From: Streptomyces sp. 35G-GA-8
Lineage (GTDB): Bacteria; Actinomycetota; Actinomycetes; Streptomycetales; Streptomycetaceae
Length of the DNA: 64,000 nucleotides
Assembly (NCBI RefSeq): GCF_023534745.1
Contig: NZ_JAMHJQ010000004.1
Span: forward strand, 62,001 to 126,000
Direction of reading: 5' to 3'
Below, in pieces: positions 37,205 through 46,190 of this stretch. The translations under genes were made by a program, and so were the position numbers. The notes beneath the pieces are model-generated. The model saw only the letters and a list, made by a program, of their open reading frames with translations, had not been told where the DNA came from and made no database searches. Positions within the stretch are counted from its first letter, which is position 1. Each line of letters starts with the position of its first letter.

Positions 37205-38568
37205 AGGGTCGTCCTGCTTTCGCGGTCGGAGGGGCGGGCGTTCGAGGAGCGGGCGTTCGAGGAGCGGGCGGCCGAGGGGCCGGCTTTCCGGGCGCCCGGG
37301 GAGCGGGCGATCGCCGCGCGGTACAGCTCGGCCGTCCCCTGCGCGGCCCTGGCCCAGGTGAAGCGCTCCAGCACCCGCTCACGGCCCGCCGCGCCCAGCC
37401 TGGCACGCAGTTCCGGGTCGTCGAGCAGCCGGCCGAGGGCGAGGGCCAACGCGCCCGCGTCGCCGGGCGGTACGGCCAGACAGGTCTCCCCGTCCACCCC
37501 CGCGACCTCGGGGATCGCGCCGCCGGTGGTGGCGACGAGCGGGGTTCCGGTGGCCATCGCCTCGGCGGCGGGCAGCGAGAACCCCTCGTACAGGGACGGC
37601 ACGCACGCGATCCGCGCGCCGCGCACCAGATCGACCAGCTCGGCGTCGGAGACGCCCTTGACGAACTCGACGGCGCCTTCGAGCCCGTACCGTTCGATGG
37701 CCCCCGCGACCGGGCCGTCCTCGGCCCGTCTGCCGACCACGACCAGGTGGGCGTCGGGGTGTTCGGTGCGGAGCTTGGCGAGGGCCTCGATGAGATGGAC
37801 GAGGCCCTTGAGGGGAACGTCCGCGCTGGAGGTGGTGACGATCCGTCCCGGGATCTCGGGCACGGCCGGATCAGGCGAGAACAGCTCCGTGTCCGCGCCG
37901 ATGTGCACGACCTCGATACGGTCGGCCCGTACCCCGAGATGGTCGGTGATCTCCTGCTTGGAGGAGCCGGAGACGGTGAGCACCGAGGGCAGCCGTCGCG
38001 CGACGCGCTTCTGCATCCTGGTGAAGCCGTACCAGCGGCGTACGGAGGCGCGTCGCCGCCAGTTCCCGGCCGCGTCCAGCTCCAGCCGCCGGTCGACGGT
38101 GATGGGGTGGTGGATGGTGGTGACCAGAGGGGCGCCGAGGTCGCCGAGGAGTCCGTACCCGAGCGTCTGATTGTCATGGACGACATCGAACTGCCCGGCG
38201 CGGGCCGCCAGATGGCGCCGGGCCCGGAGCGAGAACGTCAGCGGTTCCGGGAAGCCGCCGGTCCACATCGTGGCGACTTCGAGGCCGTCGATCCAGTCGC
38301 GGAACTCGTCGCGCCTCGGCGTACGGAACGGATCGGGCTGCCGGTAGAGATCGAGACTGGGCAGCTCGGTGAGCGGTATGCCCTCGTCGAGTACGGGATA
38401 GGGCTGGGCGCCGATGACCTCGACGCTGTGCCCGAGACGGGCGAGTTCACGGGACAGGTGCCGTACGTAGACGCCCTGGCCGCCGCAGAACGGGTTTCCC
38501 TTGTAGCTGAGAAGGGCGATACGCAGGGGCCCCGTTCCGGTGTCCGCCGCTATGGCCTCAGCGGTCAC
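37198..38568 (-). CDS. family 4 glycosyltransferase
   Basis: A 456-residue GT-B retaining glycosyltransferase. The N-terminal acceptor domain begins LLSYKGNPFCGGQGVYV. The C-terminal donor domain has TSSADVPLKGLVHLIEAL and the EX7E-type motif around CVPSLYEGFSLPAAEAMATGTPLVAT. The tail is low complexity with SSNAR repeats encoded by two 15-bp units. GTG 38568 follows AAGGGGG; GTG 38586 is possible. It is the first gene of the operon and diverges from the KstR-like regulator, with a KstR-type box over its -35. Confidence 0.92.
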   Translation of the reverse strand: MTAEAIAADTGTGPLRIALLSYKGNPFCGGQGVYVRHLSRELARLGHSVEVIGAQPYPVLDEGIPLTELPSLDLYRQPDPFRTPRRDEFRDWIDGLEVATMWTGGFPEPLTFSLRARRHLAARAGQFDVVHDNQTLGYGLLGDLGAPLVTTIHHPITVDRRLELDAAGNWRRRASVRRWYGFTRMQKRVARRLPSVLTVSGSSKQEITDHLGVRADRIEVVHIGADTELFSPDPAVPEIPGRIVTTSSADVPLKGLVHLIEALAKLRTEHPDAHLVVVGRRAEDGPVAGAIERYGLEGAVEFVKGVSDAELVDLVRGARIACVPSLYEGFSLPAAEAMATGTPLVATTGGAIPEVAGVDGETCLAVPPGDAGALALALGRLLDDPELRARLGAAGRERVLERFTWARAAQGTAELYRAAIARSPGARKAGPSAARSSNARSSNARPSDRESRTTLC

Positions 38569-38609
38569 TTTCGGCCCCCTTCTCACTGCGCTCTCCGCGT
38601 TTTCGCCGG

Positions 38610-38639
38610 AGCGTAACCGCTGTCCGCAATCTAGAACAA
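38610..38639 (-). promoter_or_regulatory. promoter of the glycosyltransferase operon
   Basis: On the minus strand, TTGTTC (38639-38634), an 18-bp spacer and TACGCT (38615-38610), about 40 bp before the GTG. The -35 lies inside the KstR-type box, a natural place for repression. Confidence 0.6.
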
Positions 38640-38645
38640 GTTTCA
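38632..38645. promoter_or_regulatory. KstR-type operator
   Basis: TAGAACAAGTTTCA matches every fixed position of the mycobacterial KstR consensus TNNAACNNGTTNNA. It lies between the divergent glycosyltransferase gene and a KstR-like TetR gene, covering the -35 of the former. Confidence 0.75.
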
Positions 38646-38812
38646 GAGTTGTTCGTCCACGGCTTCGAATCTACCGGCAAGTAGCGTTGCGGCACCCGCC
38701 GGAGCAGGTGATTCATGCCACGGCGGGTGTCTGCCATGCTGTGCGGTCCGAAGGCGGCGCGGCGCTCGGGGACGGGCGGAGACGGTCGGATGCGTTCAAT
38801 GGAGTGCGACAG

Positions 38813-39484
38813 ATGGCAGCGGAAGTCAAACCGGCGTCACCCCCGCTGACGCGCCGCCAGGAGGCCCGGCGCCGCCGGATCCTGGACGCCACCACCCTGC
38901 TGGCCTGCCGGGGCGGTTTCGACGCCGTACAGATGCGGGAGGTCGCCGAGGAGGCCGGGGTCGCCCTCGGGACGCTCTACCGGTACTTCCCCTCGAAGGT
39001 CCATCTGCTGGTCGCGACGATGGGGGACCAGCTGGAGCATCTGCACACCACACTGCGCAAACGGCCGCCCGCGAGCGACAGTCCGGCCGAGCGGGTGGCC
39101 GAGACGCTGCTGCGTGCCTTCCGGGCGCTCCAGCGGGATCCGTATCTGGCCGACGCGATGGTACGGGCGCTGACCTTCGCGGACCGTGGGGTGCGCGACG
39201 AGGTGGACGGGGTCATCGGGCGGACGACGGCGATCATCCTCGACGCCATCGGCCCGTCCATCGGCGCACAGGGCCCGACGCCCGAGCAGCTCTCCGCCGT
39301 ACGCGTCGTGGAGCACACCTGGCACGCGGCCCTGATCACCTGGCTGTCGGGCCGGGCCACGATCGCGCAGGTGAGGTCGGACATCGAGACAGTCTGCCGG
39401 CTGATCGACCTGACGGTACGAGGCTCCGCGGGGACCGGCCTTCCGGGGCCCGGGGGACCGGCCGCGCGAGGAATCGAGGACTGA
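38813..39484 (+). CDS. TetR family regulator, KstR-like
   Basis: A 223-residue repressor. The DNA-binding part reads RRRRILDATTLLACRGGFDAV, MREVAEEAGVALGTLYRYFPSK and VHLLVATMG, and closely resembles mycobacterial KstR, which controls cholesterol catabolism and responds to a steroid CoA thioester. The ligand domain follows (ALQRDPYLADAMVRALTFAD). ATG 38813 has GGAG 9 nt upstream. The perfect KstR-type box 168 bp upstream supports autoregulation and control of the divergent operon. No steroid-degradation genes are in the window. Confidence 0.88.
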   Translation: MAAEVKPASPPLTRRQEARRRRILDATTLLACRGGFDAVQMREVAEEAGVALGTLYRYFPSKVHLLVATMGDQLEHLHTTLRKRPPASDSPAERVAETLLRAFRALQRDPYLADAMVRALTFADRGVRDEVDGVIGRTTAIILDAIGPSIGAQGPTPEQLSAVRVVEHTWHAALITWLSGRATIAQVRSDIETVCRLIDLTVRGSAGTGLPGPGGPAARGIED

Positions 39485-39628
39485 CGGCCCGGCGGTACCG
39501 GCCGGATGTTCTTGCTCCATCCGGTGGTCATCGCTCAAGCGGCGTGTGTGTTGTGGACGAAGGACGGGTGTTCGTACCTCGCGGGTCCACCCCGACCGCG
39601 ATCGATCCCCGTCATCCAAGGAGCATGT

Positions 39629-40879
39629 ATGCGTCTCAGCGCGCGCTGGGCATCCGCCGCCGTTCTGCTGCTCGCCCCCCTGATCAGCGGCACCAGCGGC
39701 ACCGACGCCATGGCCGAGCCCCGGGAGAACCTTGTCCCGGTCGAGCGTTCCTCCAACGCGGTTCCCGGTCAGTACATCGTCACCCTCAAGCCCGCGTACT
39801 CGGCGACCGCCGTCCTGCGGCAGTTCGGTCTCACTCCGCTGTTCACCTACGACAAGGTGCTGAACGGGTTCACCGCCGCCTTCTCCGCGACGCAGCTCTC
39901 CCAGGTGCGCGCGCTCCGGGCCGTCCAGGCCATCGAGGAGAACAGCCGGATCACCGTCAGCCCGACGTCGACCCGGCCCGGCCAGTGGCGGGCCGAGCAG
40001 CCGGGTCCTGAACAGACGGGTTCGGGACAGGCCGGCGCGACGCGTGAACGGGTCCCCGCGCAGAGCTGGGGACTGGACCGGATCGACCAGCGCCGACTGC
40101 CGCTCGACGGCCAGTTCACGGTGAACGGCACCGGCAAGGGAGTCACGGCGTACATCGTCGACTCCGGGATCGAGACCGCCCACAGCGAGTTCGGCGGCCG
40201 GGCCACCGTCGGCTTCGACTCCGTCGGTGACGGGCGCATGGGCCAGGACTGCAACGGCCACGGCACCCATGTGGCGGGCACCACCGGCGGCGCCACCTTC
40301 GGCGTCGCCCGCGCCGTCTCCCTCGTCAGTGTCCGTACGCTCGGCTGCAAGGGCAACGGCACCTGGGCCGGGGTCATCGCCGGCTTCGACTGGGTGGCCA
40401 AGAACGCCAGGCAGCCCGCGGTGCTCAACGCCTCGCTCGGCGGCCCCTCGTCCAGCGCGGTCGACACGGCGGTCAACGCCGTCGCGGACCAGGGAGTGCT
40501 GCCGGTCGTCGCGGCCGGCAACGACGCGGTGGACGCCTGCGGCATCTCCCCCGCCCGCGCCTCGGGCGTGTACACCGTCGGCGCGACCAACAGTGAGGAC
40601 CAGGAGGCCCGGTTCAGCAACCACGGCACCTGTCTGGAGACATACGCCCCCGGCGTCGCCATCGTCTCCGCCAGGCTCGGCGGTGGCTCCGTCGCGCTGA
40701 ACGGAACCTCCATGGCCAGCCCCCATGTCGCCGGGGTCGCGGCCCTCTACAAGGAGAAGAACCCGTCCGCCACCCCGGACGAGGTGGCCGACTGGCTCAC
40801 CGGGCGGTCCACGAAGGACCTCGTGTTCCCCCTCAGCGGGGGCTCCCCCAACCGTCTCCTCTACACCGACGGTCTGTAG
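39629..40879 (+). CDS. secreted S8 subtilisin-like serine protease
   Basis: A 416-residue exported proteinase K/aqualysin-type protease. It has a signal peptide (residues 1 to about 30), an inhibitor I9 propeptide (PGQYIVTLKP...), then the catalytic domain. The Asp is in VDSGIETAH (about 177), the His in NGHGTHVAGT (about 212), the oxyanion Asn in VVAAGND and the Ser in NGTSMASPHVAG (about 359). No C-terminal extension is present. ATG 39629 follows AAGGAG. It converges with the nuclease gene across a hairpin. Confidence 0.95.
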   Translation: MRLSARWASAAVLLLAPLISGTSGTDAMAEPRENLVPVERSSNAVPGQYIVTLKPAYSATAVLRQFGLTPLFTYDKVLNGFTAAFSATQLSQVRALRAVQAIEENSRITVSPTSTRPGQWRAEQPGPEQTGSGQAGATRERVPAQSWGLDRIDQRRLPLDGQFTVNGTGKGVTAYIVDSGIETAHSEFGGRATVGFDSVGDGRMGQDCNGHGTHVAGTTGGATFGVARAVSLVSVRTLGCKGNGTWAGVIAGFDWVAKNARQPAVLNASLGGPSSSAVDTAVNAVADQGVLPVVAAGNDAVDACGISPARASGVYTVGATNSEDQEARFSNHGTCLETYAPGVAIVSARLGGGSVALNGTSMASPHVAGVAALYKEKNPSATPDEVADWLTGRSTKDLVFPLSGGSPNRLLYTDGL

Positions 40880-40895
40880 GGACGCGCCGACGCGA

Positions 40896-40930
40896 CCGTG
40901 GGGGGTACGCGAGTCGCGTACACGCCACGG
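40896..40930. terminator. bidirectional hairpin between convergent protease and nuclease genes
   Basis: CCGTGG / CCACGG outer arms and GTACGCGA / TCGCGTAC inner arms form one extended stem in the 69-bp gap between two convergent stops. Confidence 0.75.
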
Positions 40931-40948
40931 TTCAGCCGAGGAGACGGC

Positions 40949-43384
40949 TCACTTGATGCGGACGACCTGCGGGTCGTGGTCGCTCGCCTGGTCGGCGAAC
41001 TCCGCGTTGATGTGCACCACGTCGTAGTCCGGGTTCTTGATGCCGGGGCTGACGAGGATGTGGTCCAGGGTCTGCGAGTTGCCGTCGTAGACGTAGCTGT
41101 AACGCTCGTTCTTCGGCAGCTTGTTCATCAGATCGACGAGGACCCCGCCCCGGGTGAGGGTGGTGAGGGGCTTGGAGAACTGGTAGTCGTTCAGGTCACC
41201 GAGGACGACGACCTTGGCCTTCTTGTCCTTGGCCAGCAGGCCGGAGACGAAGTCGTTGACCTCCTTGGCCTGGGTCAGGCGCTGGGCCTCGGAGCCGAGC
41301 GTCGGCGGCTGGAAGGCGCCGTGGACCGGCTGGTCGCCGCCCTTGGAGTTGAAGTGGTTGCCGATCACGAAGACCTGCTCACCGCGGAAGGTGAACTCGC
41401 CGACGAGCGGCTTGCGGCTGCTCTTCCAGGCGTCCGAGGTCGGGTTGATCCGGCCCGGGGACACGGACAGCGTGATGTCCTTGCCGTTCTTGCCGGTGGT
41501 GACGACCTTGGTGGCGGTGGTGGCGTCGCCACCGGGCCGGTCCACGAAGGAGACCCGCTTCGGGTTGAAGAGGAAGACGTTGCGGATGTTGCCGCCCGGC
41601 TCACCGCCGTCCGTCTTGTCCGCCGGGTCGACCGCGCGCCAGTCGTACGCCGGGCCGCCCGCCGCCTCGATGGCGGCGACGAACTGCGCGAGGGTCTTGT
41701 CCGCGGCGACCGTGCCGTCGTCCTTGGCGCCGTTGTTGTCCTGGATCTCCTCCAGGCTCACGATGTCCGGCGTGGCGAGGTTCTTGACGATGCCCTCGGC
41801 GAGCCGGTCGAACTTGGCCTGCGGGTCGGTCGGGTCGAGGTTCTCGACGTTGTACGTGGCGACGGAGAGCTCGTCGCTCTTGCCCTTCTTCGCCACCTCC
41901 GGCTTGAGACCGCCGGACTTGACCTTGCCCAGGGTGCTCGCCTGGAGGCCGTACCCGCCGTAGTTGGAGTAGTCCAGCGGGCCCGTGGTCGTACCGGTCA
42001 GGGTGTCGCCCACGTTCGCCGCGAGCTTCTCGCCGGTCAGCGAGGCGATCAGCAGACGGCCCGAGTTCGCCTCGTCGTACGAGGGGTAGACGGTGCCGCC
42101 GCGCGGGGTCGGGTTCTGCTTGGGCTTGGTGGTGACCCACGTCTCGCCGTACGCGTTGGAGGCACCCACCACCCGGCTGTCGCCGACCTGGATGAGCATG
42201 CCCTCACGGGACTCGAACCAGTCCAGGGCGTACTTGTCGGGCTTGAGGGCGAGCGGCTCGATGCTGAGCCCCTTCACCTTCGGCGCGTACGCCTCGGGCA
42301 GCGTCCTGGCGTCGATCACCTCGGCCGCGGGCAGCGGGTTGCCGGAGGAGAGGACGACGGTCGTCGGGCCGCTCAGCTCGGTGAGGGACTGCGAGCCGCC
42401 GCTCTGGCCGCCGGGGTAGTACTCGACGACCTTGGCGCTGACGAGGACCGAGTCGCCGACCTTCACCTGCGGGGTGGCCGAGCCGGTGAAGACGAACACG
42501 CCCTCGCTGGTGGCCGGGTCCTTGTCCGGCGCGGTGTCCTGGATCCAGAAGCCGCGCGAGGAGCCGGTCCCGCGGATCGCGGTGACCACGCCCGGGACGT
42601 TGGTGACGGTCTTTCCGGCCTGCGGGGAGATCCGGGTGGTGCCCTGGATGTCGCGGATCCGCAGCTCGCCGGGGGTGGTGTTGGTGGGCGAGGGGGTGGG
42701 CTCCGGCTCGCCGCCACCGTCGCCGGCGCCCGCGCTGTTGCGGGGGGACGGCGTCGCGCCGGAGAAGTCGGCGGAGTTGTTGTCCGTGTCGGCGAGCGCC
42801 GCGTTACGGGCCACCGAGTGGGTGTTGTCGGCGCCGGTGGCGGGGGTGTTCTCCCGGACGGTGGCGGTACCGAAGCCGACCAGGTCCTTGACGTTGGTGT
42901 CGGCCGCGCAGTCGGCGGCGGTCAGACAGGTCAGCGGGGTGGTGGAGCGGACGAGCGCGACGGTGCCGCTGCTCGCCGACATGGCGATCGTGCCGGTCGC
43001 GTCGGCGGTGGGCAGCGGGGTGTCGCCACCGGCGCCCTTGGCCTCCTCGACGAGGTAGCTGCCGCCCGCGGGGATGGCACCCTTGATCTCGGTGACCTGC
43101 CACTTGGAGCTGGAGGTGGGCGAGCCGCTCAGGTACTGGACGGACCAGCCGGTGAGGTCGAAGGGACCGTCGCCCGCGTTGCCCAGCTCGATGAAGTCGT
43201 TGGTGAGGGTGGCACCGGAGTTCCCGCCGCCGCCGAACACCTCGGAGATGACGGCGTCAGGGGACGGCGTCGCCTGGGCGGTGAACGGAAGCGCGATGAG
43301 CGATCCGGCGAGACCGACGGGGAGCGCCACGGCGATCGCCTTGGCACGACGGCCGCGCAGGGCCGGGGGTATGGATGGGGACAC
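40949..43384 (-). CDS. secreted ExeM/NucH-type endonuclease
   Basis: An 811-residue extracellular nuclease. It has a signal peptide (1-39, ending TAQA), a lamin-tail beta domain (about 40-160: AVISEVFGGGGNSG, DFIELGN), a Pro/Thr/Gly linker, an OB-like region, and an endonuclease/exonuclease/phosphatase domain (about 510-811). Catalytic motifs are ATYNVENLDP, IVSLEEIQDN, FVIGNHFNSKGGD, VVVLGDLNDYQ and QASDHDPQVV. It would degrade extracellular DNA for phosphate and nucleosides. GTG 43384 has AAGGAAGAG upstream. A candidate PHO box lies 146 bp upstream. Confidence 0.93.
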   Translation of the reverse strand: MSPSIPPALRGRRAKAIAVALPVGLAGSLIALPFTAQATPSPDAVISEVFGGGGNSGATLTNDFIELGNAGDGPFDLTGWSVQYLSGSPTSSSKWQVTEIKGAIPAGGSYLVEEAKGAGGDTPLPTADATGTIAMSASSGTVALVRSTTPLTCLTAADCAADTNVKDLVGFGTATVRENTPATGADNTHSVARNAALADTDNNSADFSGATPSPRNSAGAGDGGGEPEPTPSPTNTTPGELRIRDIQGTTRISPQAGKTVTNVPGVVTAIRGTGSSRGFWIQDTAPDKDPATSEGVFVFTGSATPQVKVGDSVLVSAKVVEYYPGGQSGGSQSLTELSGPTTVVLSSGNPLPAAEVIDARTLPEAYAPKVKGLSIEPLALKPDKYALDWFESREGMLIQVGDSRVVGASNAYGETWVTTKPKQNPTPRGGTVYPSYDEANSGRLLIASLTGEKLAANVGDTLTGTTTGPLDYSNYGGYGLQASTLGKVKSGGLKPEVAKKGKSDELSVATYNVENLDPTDPQAKFDRLAEGIVKNLATPDIVSLEEIQDNNGAKDDGTVAADKTLAQFVAAIEAAGGPAYDWRAVDPADKTDGGEPGGNIRNVFLFNPKRVSFVDRPGGDATTATKVVTTGKNGKDITLSVSPGRINPTSDAWKSSRKPLVGEFTFRGEQVFVIGNHFNSKGGDQPVHGAFQPPTLGSEAQRLTQAKEVNDFVSGLLAKDKKAKVVVLGDLNDYQFSKPLTTLTRGGVLVDLMNKLPKNERYSYVYDGNSQTLDHILVSPGIKNPDYDVVHINAEFADQASDHDPQVVRIK

Positions 43385-43529
43385 GGTGGACTCTTCCTTG
43401 CGAATATGACGTGTGGGAGACGTGCGAGTCGTACGAGAAGCGCACGAAGTGTGAGAACCCTCGAAGTCGGCTCAAGATACGCGCGTAGATAGAACGACAA
43501 CAAGGGCTCGCGTGCGGTAAGTGGCAAGT

Positions 43530-43547
43530 GTTTGCCGACTGTTCGCC
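43530..43547 (+). promoter_or_regulatory. candidate PHO box
   Basis: Two units GTTTGCC and GTTCGCC exactly 11 bp apart match 5 and 6 of 7 positions of the Streptomyces PhoP unit GTTCACC. They lie in the 300-bp stretch 43385-43684, which otherwise shows no gene, between the nuclease gene and the B12 riboswitch. The units point away from the nuclease gene, which weakens the call. Confidence 0.35.
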
Positions 43548-43684
43548 GGATTTAACCTGGTTGTCGGGGAACGGGGCTGCACACGGGGCTCCCGGCCCGC
43601 CGCGCGGCCCCGCGCGGAACGGCGCGGCGGGGCCCTCCGCGAGGGCGACTCCCCGGGGCGACCGCCCGGAGCGGGCCGCGTGAC

Positions 43685-43820
43685 GGCCGGTAGAGTGAGC
43701 GGGTCGTTCTCATGCCCGTATGGAGGGAAGCCGGTGCGAAACCGGCGCTGACCCGCAGCCGTGAGCCGCCTTCCCGGCGGCGAGCCGGAATGCTCCGTAC
43801 GCGGTCGTGACCGGCTCGTG
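43685..43820 (+). promoter_or_regulatory. cobalamin (B12) riboswitch
   Basis: The core GGGAAGCCGGTGCGAAACCG and the adjoining CGCTGACCCGCAGCCGTGA (43724-43763) are the most conserved parts of the adenosylcobalamin aptamer. GAGCCGGAATGCTC (about 43781-43794) fits the 3' B12-box region. Outer ends are approximate. It precedes five overlapping genes for an ECF transporter and should shut them when B12 is abundant. The 280-nt leader after it (43821-44100) carries a perfect hairpin and no gene. Confidence 0.95.
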
Positions 43821-43903
43821 CCATCGGAAGCCGCCGGTGGCCGGCATCGTCGAGGAATACGTTGCCGGGAGGGGCCGCCAGGCCGTTTCTGAGAAGTAGC
43901 GCC

Positions 43904-43923
43904 GCCCGTCCGGCAGGACGGGC
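43904..43923 (+). promoter_or_regulatory. hairpin in riboswitch leader, possible expression platform
   Basis: Perfect stem GCCCGTCC / GGACGGGC with loop GGCA, 84 nt after the aptamer. It lacks a U-tract, so it could stall transcription (Rho-type) or be part of a translational switch. Confidence 0.45.
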
Positions 43924-44100
43924 CCCGCGACATCCGGCGCGTGCGATCGCAAGACGGAGGTTCACCCTCGTACGGGACCGTACGTGGGGGCTCCGACACC
44001 GCGGCGCGTGCGCGTGCCGGGCGTCACGGGGAGGCGGGACTTCCCGGACACGGTCAGGTGTGCCCGCGCCCGGCCCCCGCAGGAGAGGCCCCCGCCCGCC

Positions 44101-45420
44101 ATGACCACCGTCCGCCGCTGCGCAGCGGCGCTCGCCGCATCCACCGTGCTCTGTGTGGCGCTCGCTCCGGCCGCCGTCGCGGGGGGCGATGTGCCGGCCG
44201 CCCCCGGCTCGTCCCCGTCCGCCGACCCCACCCCCGCGCCCGCGCCCTCCCCGGCCGAGCCCGCGCCGGTCACCATCCCGCCGGGCCTGTACGGCGAGAA
44301 GGATCCGACGTACGACGGGGTCTGGCGGCAGTCGCTGGCGATGCTGGGCCAGTTCGCGGCGGGCGTGCGGCCCGCGAACCAGGCAGTGTCCTGGCTGAAG
44401 GGGCAGCAGTGCGCCAACGGCGCGTTCCCCGCGTACCGTCCGGATCCCGCCAAGGCCTGCGACACGAAGACGGCGGTCGACTCCAACGCCACCGCGGCGG
44501 CCGTCCAGGCGCTCTCCACGCTCGGCAAGCAGCGGCCGGCCATGGACAAGGCGATCGCCTGGCTGCGGTCCGTACAGAACAAGGACGGCGGCTGGAGCTA
44601 CGTCCCCGGCACCCCGAGCGACACCAACTCCACCTCGCTGGTGATCGGCGCGCTGACCGCCGCCGGGGTACGGCCCACCTCGGTGCTGTCCCCCGGAGGG
44701 AAGAACGCCTACGACGCGCTGGTGGGCCTCTCGATCCCGTGCGCCACCGCATCGGGCGCGGACGCCGGTGCCTTCGCGTACCAGCCGGACCCGGCCGGGA
44801 AGCTGTCCGCCAACGACGACGCCACCGCCGCGGCCGTCCTCGCCGGGGTCGGCAAGCGGCTGGTGAGCGGTCCCGTGAAGGCGGGCCCCGCGCCGGAGTG
44901 TGTGCCGGCGGCGGATCTCTCGCCGGAGCGCGCGGCCCGCAACGGCGCGGCCTATCTGGCCTCCGCGCTCGCGGCCACCGGCCATCTCGACCTGCCGCCG
45001 ATGCCCGGCGCCGACGACAGCGCGCCGCTGCCCGACATCGGGAACACGGCGGAAGCGGTACTCGCGCTGACGGCCACCGGCTACGGGGACCAGGCCAACC
45101 GGGCGCTGGAGTGGCTGAAGCAGAACAGCGGGGCGTGGGCGCAGGAGAACGGCCCGGCCGCCTACGCGCAGCTGATCCTGGCCGCCCACGCCACGGACAC
45201 GGATCCGCGCAACTTCGGCGGTATCGACCTCGTGGAGCGGCTGAACGCGACCGGGCCCGCGCCGAAGGCCGTCGCCGTACCGGCTTCACCGGCCGCCGCG
45301 GCGAGCACGAGCGTCGACGACGGCGGGCGTGCCATGCTGTGGCTCTTCGTGATGGGGCTGGTCGTGGCCGGCTACATCGCCTTCCGGATCAGCATCCGTG
45401 GAAAGACCCCCCGGCCGTGA
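44101..45420 (+). CDS. secreted membrane-anchored alpha/alpha-toroid protein, predicted B12-capture protein
   Basis: A 439-residue exported protein. It has a signal peptide ([20 protein letters not shown], ending near VAGG), a Pro/Ala linker (about 35-62), a helical-repeat domain (about 65-400), and a C-terminal TM helix with a basic tail (LWLFVMGLVVAGYIAF, RISIRGKTPRP). Repeat marks typical of prenyltransferase/squalene-cyclase toroids include SWLKGQQCANGAF, WLRSVQNKDGGWSY and ALEWLKQNSGAW. The same (alpha/alpha)6 fold forms the corrin-binding domain of intrinsic factor and transcobalamin. B12 binding is my inference from fold, riboswitch and ECF neighbours. The AGGAG before ATG 44101 is rather distant. 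Confidence 0.85.
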   Translation: MTTVRRCAAALAASTVLCVALAPAAVAGGDVPAAPGSSPSADPTPAPAPSPAEPAPVTIPPGLYGEKDPTYDGVWRQSLAMLGQFAAGVRPANQAVSWLKGQQCANGAFPAYRPDPAKACDTKTAVDSNATAAAVQALSTLGKQRPAMDKAIAWLRSVQNKDGGWSYVPGTPSDTNSTSLVIGALTAAGVRPTSVLSPGGKNAYDALVGLSIPCATASGADAGAFAYQPDPAGKLSANDDATAAAVLAGVGKRLVSGPVKAGPAPECVPAADLSPERAARNGAAYLASALAATGHLDLPPMPGADDSAPLPDIGNTAEAVLALTATGYGDQANRALEWLKQNSGAWAQENGPAAYAQLILAAHATDTDPRNFGGIDLVERLNATGPAPKAVAVPASPAAAASTSVDDGGRAMLWLFVMGLVVAGYIAFRISIRGKTPRP

Positions 45421-46190
45421 TCCGCGCTCGTTCCCGTACTCGTACCCCTCGTCTTCCCCTTCCCCTCCCCCTTCCCCTTCACCTTCCCTTCCGCGCCTTC
45501 GCCTGCCTCGTTCTCGCGGTCGGCGCCGTCGTCGCCGGGGCGGGGACGTCCCAGGCGGCCGGTTACCGCTACTGGTCGTTCTGGGAGAGCGACGGCGCGA
45601 AGTGGACGTACGCCACTCAGGGCCCGGCAACGGCGCGGCCCGCCGACGGTACGGTCAACGGGTTCCGCTTCGCGGTGAGCGCGGACAGCGGGGACGCGGA
45701 CCGGCCGCGCGGGACACCGGACTTCACGGCGGTGTGCGGCGCCACCCCCGCGCGGGACGGCCTCAAGCGGATCGCCGTCGTCATCGACTCCGGTACCGAC
45801 GCCGACGCCCCGGACGGGGAGAAGCCGCCCGCGCCGCGGGCGGAGTGCGCCCGGGTGGCCGAGGACGCGACCAGCGCGGAGGCGCTGGCGGCGGTGGCGA
45901 AGCCGCTGCGCTACAACAGCGAGGCCCTGCTCTGCGCCATCTCCGGTTATCCGGCGTCGGGCTGTGGCGAGCGGGTGTCGGGCGGCGACGCCACGCCTGA
46001 GCCTTCCGGAACGCCCTCGCGGACCTCCACACCGGCGGCGGGCGTCGCGCGCGAGGGCGCGGGCGACGGGGAAGTCGCGGCGGACGGGGAAAGTGAGGGC
46101 GGTCCGTCGGCCGGTCTCCTCGCGGGGGCCGCCGCCGTGGTCGTCCTCGCCGGGGCCGGTCTGTGGCAGGCCCGCCGTCGGCGCGGATGA
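45417..46190 (+). CDS. small secreted, C-terminally anchored protein (SCO2322-like)
   Basis: A 257-residue exported protein. GTG 45417 overlaps the previous stop as GTGA. A long Arg/Pro/Leu N-terminus leads into a signal helix ending near TSQAAG. The mature part starts with GYRYWSFWESDGAKWTYATQ and holds four Cys, probably paired. A Ser/Thr/Gly linker and a C-terminal TM helix with RRRRG follow. I believe this is the family NCBI names after SCO2322. The Trp/Tyr-rich opening recalls DUF4430-type beta domains, as in the second half of intrinsic factor; that is inference. Confidence 0.8.
   Translation: MIRARSRTRTPRLPLPLPLPLHLPFRAFACLVLAVGAVVAGAGTSQAAGYRYWSFWESDGAKWTYATQGPATARPADGTVNGFRFAVSADSGDADRPRGTPDFTAVCGATPARDGLKRIAVVIDSGTDADAPDGEKPPAPRAECARVAEDATSAEALAAVAKPLRYNSEALLCAISGYPASGCGERVSGGDATPEPSGTPSRTSTPAAGVAREGAGDGEVAADGESEGGPSAGLLAGAAAVVVLAGAGLWQARRRRG

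Noticed and set aside
40898-43492. 864-codon plus-strand open frame opposite the secreted nuclease
   Set aside because: The minus strand encodes a complete nuclease with signal peptide and catalytic motifs; the plus frame has no recognisable domain.
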